This document shows, in pieces, positions 16,353 through 23,491 of a DNA stretch of 30,832 bases. Under the pieces are notes generated by a model. It ran no database searches. It saw only the letters and a program-made list of their open reading frames with translations, and was not told the origin of the DNA. The position numbers and the translations under genes are program-made. The stretch comes from Clostridiales bacterium. GTDB lineage: Bacteria; Bacillota; Clostridia; Oscillospirales; Oscillospiraceae. Each line of letters opens with the position of its first letter. The stretch's first letter is position 1. Where the stretch lies: positions 1 to 30,832 of the forward strand of contig SFFE01000014.1 of the NCBI GenBank assembly GCA_004556965.1, given 5' to 3'.

Positions 16353-17348
16353 TCAGAATTGCTTCAGTCCCATGGTTTCGACCGGCATGTCCAGCAGCGG
16401 TTTGAGCTCGTCGTCCAGCTTCATTGCGCTGAACGTCGCGCCGGACATTTCCAGGGAAGTAAAGTAATTGCCCACATAGCTGCGGTAGACTTTGATGCCG
16501 CGCTCGGCCAGAAGCTTGTCGATCTCGTTGTACAAAACATAAAGCTCCATTACCGGCGTCGCGCCCAGACCCGACACGAGGACCGCAACCTCGTCGCCCG
16601 CCTGGAAGGGCAGATCAGGCAGTACAATGTCGCACATCCGCTTTGCCATCTGCGCCGCGCTTTCGATCGGGAGCACGTCAATTCCCTTTTCTCCGTGATG
16701 TCCGATCCCAACCTCCATCGTGCCTTCTTCGATCTGGAAGTTGGGGTGCCCGACTGCGGGCAGCGTGCAGGGCGTCAGGCCGATTCCAACGCTTCTGGTG
16801 TTGTCGATCGCTTTCTGTGCCGCAGCAATGACCTCATCCAAGGAAGCCCCGGAAGCCGCTTTTGCCCCGCCGATTTTCCACATGAAAATTTCGCCGGCGA
16901 CGCCGCGGCGTTTTTCGCGCTGATCCTTGGGCGCCGAGGGGACATCGTCATTGGCGACGACGGTTTTGATCTCGATGCCCTCTTTCTTTGCCATGCGCGC
17001 GGCCATTTTTACGTTCATGTTGTCGCCGGAATAGTTCCCGTAAAGGCAGGCGACGCCCTTTCCGGCGTTGGCAGCGCGGAAAGCGTCCAGAAACGCTGCT
17101 GCGGTCGGCGATGAAAAGATCTCACCGACTGCCACCGCGTCCACCATGTTTTTCCCGACATATCCGACAAACGCGGGCTTATGTCCGGATCCGCCTCCCG
17201 TAACGATGCCAACGCGGTCCTGGGGCGGCTCCACCGCCCGGACAACCCGAGGGTTCTCCGTGGGCGCAACGATATGCGGATTGGACTTCAAAAAGCCTTC
17301 CAGCATTTCCTCAACAATATGATCAGGGTCATTTAAGATTCGCTGCAT
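16353..17348 (-). CDS. dhaK: Dihydroxyacetone kinase-like subunit DhaK (substrate-binding)
   Basis: 331 aa. DhaK binds the ketose covalently through a His hemiaminal and passes it to DhaL for phosphorylation. VTGGGSGHKPAF gives H56, and GIGHHGEKG gives H218, matching the two functional His positions of E. coli DhaK. GNYSGDNMNVKMA and VVANDDVP are also conserved. Two details differ from classical DhaK: GHEP is GHKP and the following His is Phe. Such changes next to the substrate pocket hint at a longer ketose such as erythrulose. ATG 17348 has AAGGAG 9 nt upstream. A hairpin in the 78-nt gap separates it from the flavoenzyme genes of the same operon. Confidence 0.92.
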   Translation of the reverse strand: MQRILNDPDHIVEEMLEGFLKSNPHIVAPTENPRVVRAVEPPQDRVGIVTGGGSGHKPAFVGYVGKNMVDAVAVGEIFSSPTAAAFLDAFRAANAGKGVACLYGNYSGDNMNVKMAARMAKKEGIEIKTVVANDDVPSAPKDQREKRRGVAGEIFMWKIGGAKAASGASLDEVIAAAQKAIDNTRSVGIGLTPCTLPAVGHPNFQIEEGTMEVGIGHHGEKGIDVLPIESAAQMAKRMCDIVLPDLPFQAGDEVAVLVSGLGATPVMELYVLYNEIDKLLAERGIKVYRSYVGNYFTSLEMSGATFSAMKLDDELKPLLDMPVETMGLKQF

Positions 17349-17371
17349 CAGTCTATCTCCTTTCTGCATCT

Positions 17372-17411
17372 GTACCCGCCGGAACGGGAAATCCGGCATT
17401 CCGGCGGGTAC
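17372..17411 (-). other. Intercistronic hairpin between the flavoenzyme genes and dhaK
   Basis: Perfect 11-bp stem GTACCCGCCGG/CCGGCGGGTAC (17372-17382 with 17401-17411) with an 18-nt loop that can itself form CCGG pairs. No T tract. It divides the oxidoreductase half from the kinase/isomerase half of the operon and could set different mRNA levels. Confidence 0.6.
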
Positions 17412-17426
17412 GCAAAACATGATGTT

Positions 17427-18557
17427 TCAGTGGCTGGGCATGCGGAAGCGGTCATATCTGAGACCGGACAAATCTGCCGCAGGCTCCTCATCCATGGCCA
17501 TCTGCGCCAGCACATAGCCTGCCGCCGGCCCGATGCCGAAGCCATGGCCGGTAAACGCGCAGCCGATGTACAGTCCGGGTACCTCCTCGACTTTGGAGAT
17601 CACCGGGCAGCCGTCCCAGCACATATCCAGCAGTCCGCTCCAGGAGCGGATCACCTTGACCCCGGCCAAAGTGGGCATGTACTCCAGGAAAAAGCGCGCG
17701 ATCCGCGGCGCAGAGAACGAGAACGTCACTTCTCTGGGATAATTTGCGTCATAGATTTCATAGTTGCTGTCCCCGCCGACCAGCCAGGTGCCGTTGCACT
17801 GCTGCTGCGCATAGAAGGAACCGTCTGCCGCACAGAGATACTTTTCCGTGACTGCCGGGATCGGCTCCGTAATGAACGCCTCCGTCAGCTGCGGAAGCAT
17901 GGGAACGTCCAGACCCACGGTGCGCATGATCTTGCGCGAGCCGTAACCGGCGCAGAGGATGACGCGGTCTGCCTCAAACACACCGTCGTCGGTGTAGACC
18001 CGCCGCAGCTGCCCTGCTACCTTTTCCAGCTTCAAGACCTTAATATTGGTGATAAATTTTGCGCCCAGAGCACGCGCCTTTTTGTAAAGGGCAAGCGTGG
18101 TCCGCATGGGGTTTGCATGGCCGTCCGTCGGGCACCATGTGGCGCAGATCACATCGTCGGCCACCATGGGGAGCAGCTCCCGAATATCCTTAATATCCGT
18201 CAGCAGGCGAATGTCAAGACCGAGTTCCCGGTTGGCCGCTACGATTTCCTGCAGAGCAGCCAGATCCTTTTCCGTCTTGCCCATGCGCATGTTGCCGTTC
18301 TGCACGTATTCAATGTCCTCGCCCAGTTCTTCGCCCAGGGTCGGCCAGATATTCTGCACGCCGAACATCGCCAGAGGCAGCTCCCGGTTGTCACGCCCGG
18401 ACTGGCGCGCGCCGGTTCCGTTGCGGCCGGATGCGCCGAAGGCAATCTCCCGGCGTTCCAGAACCGTCACCTTCAGGCCGGCCTTTGCGAGGTAGTAAGC
18501 CGCCGAACAGCCGACGACTCCAGCGCCGATGACAATCACATCGCTCGTCTTATTCAT
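17427..18557 (-). CDS. DAO-family FAD oxidoreductase, beta-type catalytic subunit
   Basis: 376 aa. SDVIVIGAGVVGCSAAYYLA is the FAD-binding beta-alpha-beta motif (G11-x-G13-x2-G16), and GASGRNGTGARQSGR follows at the FAD-contact helix. The C-terminal WSGLLDMCWDGCPVI and CAFTGHGFGIGPAAGY are typical of the sarcosine oxidase beta/HcnC/OoxB/D-amino-acid dehydrogenase group. Members oxidise secondary amines or amino acids to imines. This would be the substrate-oxidising subunit, passing electrons to the alpha/Fe-S partners encoded upstream. ATG 18557 has GGAGGTGA upstream and overlaps the preceding gene by 8 nt. The exact substrate is unknown; glycerol-3-phosphate-type polyol oxidation is an alternative since GlpA shares this fold. 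Confidence 0.85.
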   Translation of the reverse strand: MNKTSDVIVIGAGVVGCSAAYYLAKAGLKVTVLERREIAFGASGRNGTGARQSGRDNRELPLAMFGVQNIWPTLGEELGEDIEYVQNGNMRMGKTEKDLAALQEIVAANRELGLDIRLLTDIKDIRELLPMVADDVICATWCPTDGHANPMRTTLALYKKARALGAKFITNIKVLKLEKVAGQLRRVYTDDGVFEADRVILCAGYGSRKIMRTVGLDVPMLPQLTEAFITEPIPAVTEKYLCAADGSFYAQQQCNGTWLVGGDSNYEIYDANYPREVTFSFSAPRIARFFLEYMPTLAGVKVIRSWSGLLDMCWDGCPVISKVEEVPGLYIGCAFTGHGFGIGPAAGYVLAQMAMDEEPAADLSGLRYDRFRMPSH

Positions 18558-18903
18558 CCTCGTCACCTCCCAGGAATTTCGGATCAAACGTGTCGTTTCC
18601 GTAAACGCCCATGGGAACCGGGCGGACGGGAGAACGGGCGGTAATGACGTTGACTTCGCTCATCGGTATTCCCAGCTCTTCGGCAATGATGCCCCGTACG
18701 ATTTTGATGCAGCTTTGCCCCTGGCACAGACCCATGCCGACACGCAGAAAGCGTTTTACTTCATTGATCGTATACATTCCGTCGTGAATCGCTCTCCGGA
18801 TTTCTCCGCGGGTGATCTCTTCGCAACGGCAGATAATGGTATCATCGTCGGGCCGAGGCTCAAATTCGCCGAGATGATAGGTTTCATCACAAATGGAACT
18901 CAT
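18550..18903 (-). CDS. BFD-like [2Fe-2S] protein of the flavoenzyme complex
   Basis: 117 aa. Four Cys, C25-x-C27 (ICRCEE) and C60-x4-C65 (GLCQGQSC), match the bacterioferredoxin-associated ferredoxin fold. That fold appears as a domain in opine oxidases, HcnB-type proteins, sarcosine oxidase alpha relatives and GlpA. EITRGEIRRAI and INEVKRFLRVGMG between the Cys pairs also fit. Here it is a separate gene, overlapping the alpha subunit by ATGA and the beta subunit by 8 nt, so all three should be made together. It probably carries electrons between the two flavins or to an outside acceptor. Confidence 0.85.
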   Translation of the reverse strand: MSSICDETYHLGEFEPRPDDDTIICRCEEITRGEIRRAIHDGMYTINEVKRFLRVGMGLCQGQSCIKIVRGIIAEELGIPMSEVNVITARSPVRPVPMGVYGNDTFDPKFLGGDEDE

Positions 18904-20498
18904 TCCGCTTTCGCCTCCTTCGGGACAAAAAATCTTGCCTTGTTCACCATTTCGGCCGGCACCTTCATCGTGAGAACCACCGTCCGGTCAAACGCCTTGG
19001 CCGCGCGGACGTCCACCACTTCGGCGTCGCAGACAGGCTGACCGCTGCGGTCCAGCGCTGTTCCCTTGTCGCCCTTTTCCGGTCTCGGCAGAAATTCATA
19101 TGCCAAAGCAATCGCGCTGTAGCCAGGCTCAAAATCTTCATTGATCAGGAAGATCGCCTGCCCCGGGCAGGAGCTCACGCACATCCCGCAGTTGATGCAC
19201 TCGATCTCCGGGTGCACGGTCGGAAGCGCGGTAATTTGATCGCCCACGGTGATGCAGTGCTTGGGGCAGACGTCCTGACACGGGTTGCACGGGATGTTCT
19301 GCGTGCACTCCACCACCGGATGGAAGCCGCCCGCCTGATGGGAATAGCCCGGGAAGTTCCGGACTTCCTCCTCCTTCAGGTAGCCGTGCGTCAGCAGGCT
19401 GTCAGAAAGCGGGATCCCCTCTGCCGTCGTTTTGATGTTGGGGTTCCCCTTGTTTTTCCCGGAGAACATGCCCTGACGGAGCTGATCCAGCGAATCCTTG
19501 TATTTCTTATGGATCGCCGCATGTTCTTCCTCGGTGAGATAGCCGGCACGCCGTGCTGCGGCCGCGCCTGCAATGCGCCCTTTGACCATGGCCGAGCTGG
19601 CTTCCTCAATGCAGATCAGGTCGCCGGTGCAGAACACGCCGGGAACGCTGGTTGCGCCATACTCGTCCACCTCAGGATGCACGCCGCCGTTAATCGGCTC
19701 GTCCACCAGCTTACAGCCTGCGGTCATTGCCAGCTGGTACATGGGAGAAAGCCCAACGGCCAGGCAGATGGTGTCAACGTCAAACTCCTTTTCGGTTCCG
19801 GGGATGGGCTTCCAGTCGTCGCCAACTTCTGCAATCACGGCTTTTCTGACATGGTCCTCGCCCTCTGCGCGCAGGATCGTGTGCTTCAGGTAGAATGGCA
19901 CGCCGGTGCGCGCAAGCTTTGCAGCGTGAACGCCGTAGCCGCCGATACGGGGCGCCGCTTCCACCACAGCCACCAGCTCACACCCGACCTGCTTGAGCTG
20001 CATGCCTACGACCAGACCCACATTGCCGGAGCCCATCATCAAAATGCGCTGTCCGGGCATAACGCCGTACAAATTCATCTGCGTCTGCGCCGAGCCTGCG
20101 CCCATCACGCCGGGCAGCGTCCAGCCGGGGAACGCCAGCGTGTTCTCAGAAGCTCCGGTGGCAACGATGATGTTGTCCGCCTTGCAGGTGTATACTTCGC
20201 CATCTATCATGACGGAGATGTCCTTGTGCGGAAAAATGCCCATGACCGTGGCATTCTGAACCACCTTCGCCCCGACCTCTTCGGCCTCGGCCACCAGCTT
20301 TGCGCCGATGTCAATGCCGCGGATCTTTGCCTTATGTTCTTTGGATCCGAAAAATTTATGAATCTGCTTGAAAAGCTGTCCGCCCGGTCTGGCGTTCTCG
20401 TCAAACACGATCGTGTTCAGGCCATGGGACGCAGCTTCGATCGCTGCGGAAAGTCCGGAGGGGCCGGCGCCGATGACGACCAAATCATAACGTTTCAT
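18900..20498 (-). CDS. FAD/NAD-binding oxidoreductase with [4Fe-4S] domain, alpha-type subunit
   Basis: 532 aa. The first nucleotide site is DLVVIGAGPSGLSAAIEA (residues 5-22), the second MMGSGNVGLVVG (154-165), and GVFCTGDLICIEEASSA marks the FAD-binding end near 287-303. The layout matches HcnB/OoxA and the FAD part of sarcosine oxidase alpha. Near residues 398-444 a ferredoxin-like domain is present, with Cys at 398, 404, 407, 411, 415 and 434, 437, 440, 444. Such a domain is absent from the aerobic enzymes but would suit an anaerobe that hands electrons to ferredoxin or NAD. ATGA overlaps at both ends tie it to the small [2Fe-2S] and BFD genes. Confidence 0.87.
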   Translation of the reverse strand: MKRYDLVVIGAGPSGLSAAIEAASHGLNTIVFDENARPGGQLFKQIHKFFGSKEHKAKIRGIDIGAKLVAEAEEVGAKVVQNATVMGIFPHKDISVMIDGEVYTCKADNIIVATGASENTLAFPGWTLPGVMGAGSAQTQMNLYGVMPGQRILMMGSGNVGLVVGMQLKQVGCELVAVVEAAPRIGGYGVHAAKLARTGVPFYLKHTILRAEGEDHVRKAVIAEVGDDWKPIPGTEKEFDVDTICLAVGLSPMYQLAMTAGCKLVDEPINGGVHPEVDEYGATSVPGVFCTGDLICIEEASSAMVKGRIAGAAAARRAGYLTEEEHAAIHKKYKDSLDQLRQGMFSGKNKGNPNIKTTAEGIPLSDSLLTHGYLKEEEVRNFPGYSHQAGGFHPVVECTQNIPCNPCQDVCPKHCITVGDQITALPTVHPEIECINCGMCVSSCPGQAIFLINEDFEPGYSAIALAYEFLPRPEKGDKGTALDRSGQPVCDAEVVDVRAAKAFDRTVVLTMKVPAEMVNKARFFVPKEAKAE

Positions 20499-20815
20499 TC
20501 GTCATCCTCCTTCTTCGCAGATACGCCGTACTGCGTCTGCACCTTCATGCCTTCTTTCAGCGCCGTCATGCAGGTACGTACATTGGGGACGCCGTCCACA
20601 ACCATGACACAGTCCGTGCAGCGGCCGATGGAACAGAAGATTCCTCTGGGCTTATGCAGCTTGGTTGTGTAACGATGGATTTCAATTCCGTTGGCTTTCA
20701 GCGCCATGGCAATGGGTTCGCCTTCGTAGCCTTCCAGTGTGGTCCCGTCATATTCGAAGGTAACGAGGCGGCCTTTTTTGAAATCCGAAAGAATGGGATG
20801 CTCAGAAACTCGCAT
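20495..20815 (-). CDS. Small [2Fe-2S] ferredoxin-like subunit (HcnA/SoxA N-terminal type)
   Basis: 106 aa. CSIGRCTDCVMVVDGVPNVRTC gives C61-x4-C66-x2-C69-x12-C82, the plant-type [2Fe-2S] pattern of HcnA and of the N-terminal domain of sarcosine oxidase alpha. TFEYDGTTLEGYEGEPIAMAL before it is the usual beta-grasp start. I chose the second ATG (20815), which has AAGGAGG 7 nt upstream; the first (20821) is only 1 nt from that site. It overlaps the alpha subunit by ATGA and lies 41 nt after the isomerase-like gene. Confidence 0.87.
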   Translation of the reverse strand: MRVSEHPILSDFKKGRLVTFEYDGTTLEGYEGEPIAMALKANGIEIHRYTTKLHKPRGIFCSIGRCTDCVMVVDGVPNVRTCMTALKEGMKVQTQYGVSAKKEDDE

Positions 20816-20856
20816 AAACATGCCTCCTTGCTGTTTTTTCGCAGCCTCTCCGGCCT

Positions 20857-22284
20857 TTATTGACAGGCAGCTGCTTCACCCATGACTTCATAGTCAATGT
20901 TCAGCATGCTGCAGATAATCTTGAGCTCTTCCATGTGGTCGCCATAAACGGCATGGCAATGGTTGGCGTCAAAGTCATTGAGGAAAATGTTGTGGTCAAA
21001 CGGCAGCTTTGCAAATACATGCGGCCATTCCAGTGTGGTCTCTGCCATCTTCTCCTCAGGCAGCGTCACGAACTCCGCCGGAATCAGGGTCATGCGATAT
21101 TTGCCTTCCTTGCGGCACAGCCGGGCGATCGTAGCCTTGCCCGGGTGCGTCATGCAGTTGACGTGGCAGCCGCCGCCTGCATAGATATTCAGCGCCGGAT
21201 ACAGGGAAACGTTTTTCAGATTTTCCCGATAATCGTCGCTCGCCGCCGCATAATAGGTGGACTGGGAACCGCAGTTGCAGAAGACCATAACGTCATTTTC
21301 CGCATCATAGTGACGAACGTCCATAAAGATAACCGGATCGTGCGTCAGCAGCTTCAGGATCTGCATGGTCAGCGCCGCGTCGCAGTCGGCCTCGCAGGCA
21401 TAGACAACCGGCTCCTTGGGGCCGTCCCAGTCATAGGGATCGTTGCAGAAAGCTGCGCTGATGCACTGCGTGCAATAGTGCCGGCTCATTTCATAGTGGC
21501 ACTTCACACCGACGAAATCGTAATTGTGCTCTTTGATAATCTGTTTTACGGCCTCATAGTGGCGGATTTGCAGCGCAAGCTTTTCGGGGGTAAGCTGCTT
21601 CCCGTCGTAATGAATCGCTTTCACATTCTCTTCCAGCCACGCCATGGCCTTGTCCACCTGCGCCTGCGGAATCGTTTCCCCGATCCGCAGGATCTCAGAC
21701 TGATCCAGATGATCCACGTCGACGCCGAAAATTTTCTGCCAGTCCTGCATGCTGACCACAGCGCTGTACATGCCCAGACTGCGGCCGCCGATCAGGCCGT
21801 ACTTCTGCCCGTTGAGCGCAGATACAACATAGCCGCACTTTGCATACCGCAGAAGCTTACCCAGCACCTCAGGATCCCTGAAATCACCGGCCACGCGGTA
21901 ATGCTTGATGCCAAGGTGGTTCAGCGCGCCGCCTGCGGCCAGCATGGCCACCATGCCCGGCCAATCCGGATTGAGGTTTGCCGCCAGAATGAAAGGTCCC
22001 TTACCATTTTTGGCAGCGATTGCAGAAAAGTTGGGAAACGCAAATACGCCATACGAGAAAACGGTAACGTCAACGCCCTTCTCGCGCAGGAGCATCGCCT
22101 GTTCCTTTGCATCATTTTCAGAAGCAACCAGCTTGTCCGCAACAATAACCTCGACCTCGCCGCTCTTGCGCAGCTCTTCTTCAATCACATCTACCTGTTT
22201 CTGGACGACGTCTTTGAGTTCTTCATGAACTTCCGGGTCTCCGTCAGAAAATCCGATAATGCCTACAATGGGTTTTCTTAACAT
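20857..22284 (-). CDS. L-fucose/L-arabinose isomerase-family protein
   Basis: 475 aa. The fold and motifs match the FucI/AraA superfamily of Mn-dependent aldose-ketose isomerases: YACEADCDAALTMQILKLL (E298 as metal ligand), VIFMDVRHYD (D322) and DANHCHAVYGDH (H442/H444). AANLNPDWPGMVAMLAAGGAL near 101-121 is a conserved N-terminal segment. It is shorter than E. coli FucI (about 590 aa), like many uncharacterised members. ATG 22284 has GGAGGT 7 nt upstream. First gene of the eight-gene operon, directly under the IclR-site promoter. It probably isomerises the aldose released by the flavoenzyme, or the imported sugar, to a ketose for DhaKL. Decarboxylase or epimerase variants of the fold cannot be excluded. 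Confidence 0.8.
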   Translation of the reverse strand: MLRKPIVGIIGFSDGDPEVHEELKDVVQKQVDVIEEELRKSGEVEVIVADKLVASENDAKEQAMLLREKGVDVTVFSYGVFAFPNFSAIAAKNGKGPFILAANLNPDWPGMVAMLAAGGALNHLGIKHYRVAGDFRDPEVLGKLLRYAKCGYVVSALNGQKYGLIGGRSLGMYSAVVSMQDWQKIFGVDVDHLDQSEILRIGETIPQAQVDKAMAWLEENVKAIHYDGKQLTPEKLALQIRHYEAVKQIIKEHNYDFVGVKCHYEMSRHYCTQCISAAFCNDPYDWDGPKEPVVYACEADCDAALTMQILKLLTHDPVIFMDVRHYDAENDVMVFCNCGSQSTYYAAASDDYRENLKNVSLYPALNIYAGGGCHVNCMTHPGKATIARLCRKEGKYRMTLIPAEFVTLPEEKMAETTLEWPHVFAKLPFDHNIFLNDFDANHCHAVYGDHMEELKIICSMLNIDYEVMGEAAACQ

Positions 22285-22341
22285 TGTGATACCTCCACAA
22301 TCTTTATTTTGTTTCCATACTGTCCACGTCAAGCGTAGTTA

Positions 22342-22377
22342 TTTTCAAATATGAAATCGTTATTTCTAATCTGAATT
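22342..22377. promoter_or_regulatory. Predicted IclR-type operator pair downstream of the catabolic promoter
   Basis: TTTTCAAATATGAAAT (22342-22357) is a near-perfect palindrome. A second copy, ATTTCTAATCTGAATT (22362-22377), matches it at 12 of 16 positions and is shifted by exactly 20 bp, two helical turns. The pair lies just downstream of the -10 box (22380-22385), covering the start site, where a repressor would act. The same palindrome recurs in the TRAP operon leader (26689-26704). Confidence 0.7.
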
Positions 22378-22379
22378 TA

Positions 22380-22407
22380 ATTATAGCAACATTGACTTTT
22401 TTGTCAA
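22380..22407 (-). promoter_or_regulatory. Promoter of the eight-gene catabolic operon
   Basis: On the minus strand: perfect TTGACA (22402-22407), 16-nt spacer, perfect TATAAT (22380-22385). The -35 lies inside the inverted repeat ATTGAC-N6-GTCAAT (22391-22408). Start near 22373, leader about 90 nt. Such a strong core promoter needs repression, in keeping with the operator pair next to it. Confidence 0.85.
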
Positions 22408-22474
22408 TATAGAGAAATGCTAAAACATCAGCAACGCCAGAAAAATTGGTCTGCCTTTGTGATGATTGCACCCC

Positions 22475-22511
22475 TTGACAGTGGAAATATATTATGGTAA
22501 AAAAGTATAAC
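22475..22511 (+). promoter_or_regulatory. Tentative promoter of the iclR gene
   Basis: A perfect TTGACA at 22475-22480 is followed 17 nt later by a poor -10 (TAAAAA, 22498-22503); TATAAC at 22506-22511 is a better box but is spaced 25 nt. Orientation and position before ATG 22551 are right, but the -10 is ambiguous. This could mean a weak promoter. Confidence 0.35.
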
Positions 22512-22550
22512 AATAGCTGTACAGATTATAGAAATTGAGGAATTTTGTAA

Positions 22551-23348
22551 ATGTCCAACACAACAGAGCCTATTGTTCCTGCCGTGGACCGCGCTTTGAA
22601 CGTCTTAGAATACATCGCTCAGGCAAGGGATTGCGTCAGCATTAAGCAGATTGCCGCTGATCTCCGGATTCCTTACACATCGGTCTTTCGAATTGTAAAG
22701 CAGCTGGTTGCCCGCGGTTATCTGGAAGAAGATAACCAGCGTCTCGGACATTTCCATCTGGGATTTCAAATCCTCTCTCTGGTCAACGGGATGACCTACA
22801 TTAACGATCTGCGCCAAATCGCACATTCGGAGCTATACAACCTTGCCCTCAACAGCAAACAGGTGGTGCAAATGGGCGTGCTCCGGGATTTTAACGTCAC
22901 CTATATTGAGCAGATTCTGCCGCCGAATCCGGTGATTCTCTACACAGCACTTTACAGCGTCCTGCCCCTCAATATCAGCGCGGCCGGAAAGGTGCTCGCT
23001 GCATTTGCGGCCCCTCACGAGCGGGAATATCTGATTCAGAACACCGTTTTTGATAAGTCCACTCCGAATACCATCGGCAATCGCTCAGATTTTATTGCAG
23101 AACTGGACACGATCCGTAGAGTCGGATATGCCGAAGACAATGAGGAATTCTCCGTTGGCATCGGCTGTCTTGCCGCCCCCATATTCAATCACGAGATGCA
23201 CTGTGTGGCTGCGATTGGGATCACGGGCGGCATCGGCGATTACAAGGGCAAATCAAAGGAAACTTTGACCCGGATGCTTCTGCAATCCTCCCGATCCATT
23301 TCCCTGCGGCTCGGTATGCCGCGAAACGAATTGAATTTCCTTGCTTGA
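22551..23348 (+). CDS. IclR-family transcriptional regulator
   Basis: 265 aa, typical IclR length. The winged helix-turn-helix occupies about 10-65 (VDRALNVLEYIAQ, SIKQIAADLRIPYTSVFRIVKQL). The C-terminal effector domain (about 85-255) has the usual AAGKVLAAFAAPHE and GVGCLAAP-like (GIGCLAAPIFN) segments that form the ligand pocket. IclR proteins often bind small carbonyl or carboxylate metabolites such as glyoxylate or pyruvate. The gene is divergent from the catabolic operon and convergent with the TRAP operon. GAGG lies 11 nt before the ATG. It is the natural candidate to bind the palindromes at 22342-22377 and 26689-26704. Confidence 0.92.
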   Translation: MSNTTEPIVPAVDRALNVLEYIAQARDCVSIKQIAADLRIPYTSVFRIVKQLVARGYLEEDNQRLGHFHLGFQILSLVNGMTYINDLRQIAHSELYNLALNSKQVVQMGVLRDFNVTYIEQILPPNPVILYTALYSVLPLNISAAGKVLAAFAAPHEREYLIQNTVFDKSTPNTIGNRSDFIAELDTIRRVGYAEDNEEFSVGIGCLAAPIFNHEMHCVAAIGITGGIGDYKGKSKETLTRMLLQSSRSISLRLGMPRNELNFLA

Positions 23349-23388
23349 AAAGCGGCGCTGCCTGAAGCAGCGCTGCTTTTTTGTTTTT
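23348..23388 (+). terminator. Terminator of iclR
   Basis: Stem AAAAGC-G-GCGCTGC / GCAGCGC-T-GCTTTT (23348-23361 with 23367-23380, one G-U pair), loop CTGAA, followed by TTTTTTGTTTTT. Confidence 0.9.
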
Positions 23389-23424
23389 GAAAAAACACAG
23401 CAGCAGAATGTTCTGCTGCTGTGT
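23389..23424 (-). terminator. Terminator of the TRAP transporter operon
   Basis: Stem ACACAGCAGCAGAA / TTCTGCTGCTGTGT (23395-23408 with 23411-23424). On the minus strand it is followed by TTTTTTC. It sits back to back with the iclR terminator, about 70 nt after the dctM stop. Confidence 0.88.
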
Positions 23425-23491
23425 CATGCAAGTGATTCTGATTGCCGGAAAAACTGCCGCAATGAAAAAGGTAAGAAAAACGATTCCTGAA

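Noticed and set aside
17427..20815. Anaerobic glycerol-3-phosphate dehydrogenase GlpABC
   Set aside because: The fold overlaps, but the separate plant-type [2Fe-2S] subunit, BFD gene and sarcosine/opine-oxidase-like beta subunit fit the HcnABC group better; I could not exclude it fully.
19212..22281. Two long plus-strand frames (19212-20672 and 20860-22281) antisense to the alpha subunit and isomerase-like genes
   Set aside because: Both are shadows: no start signals, and the minus-strand products carry full motif sets with ATGA coupling.
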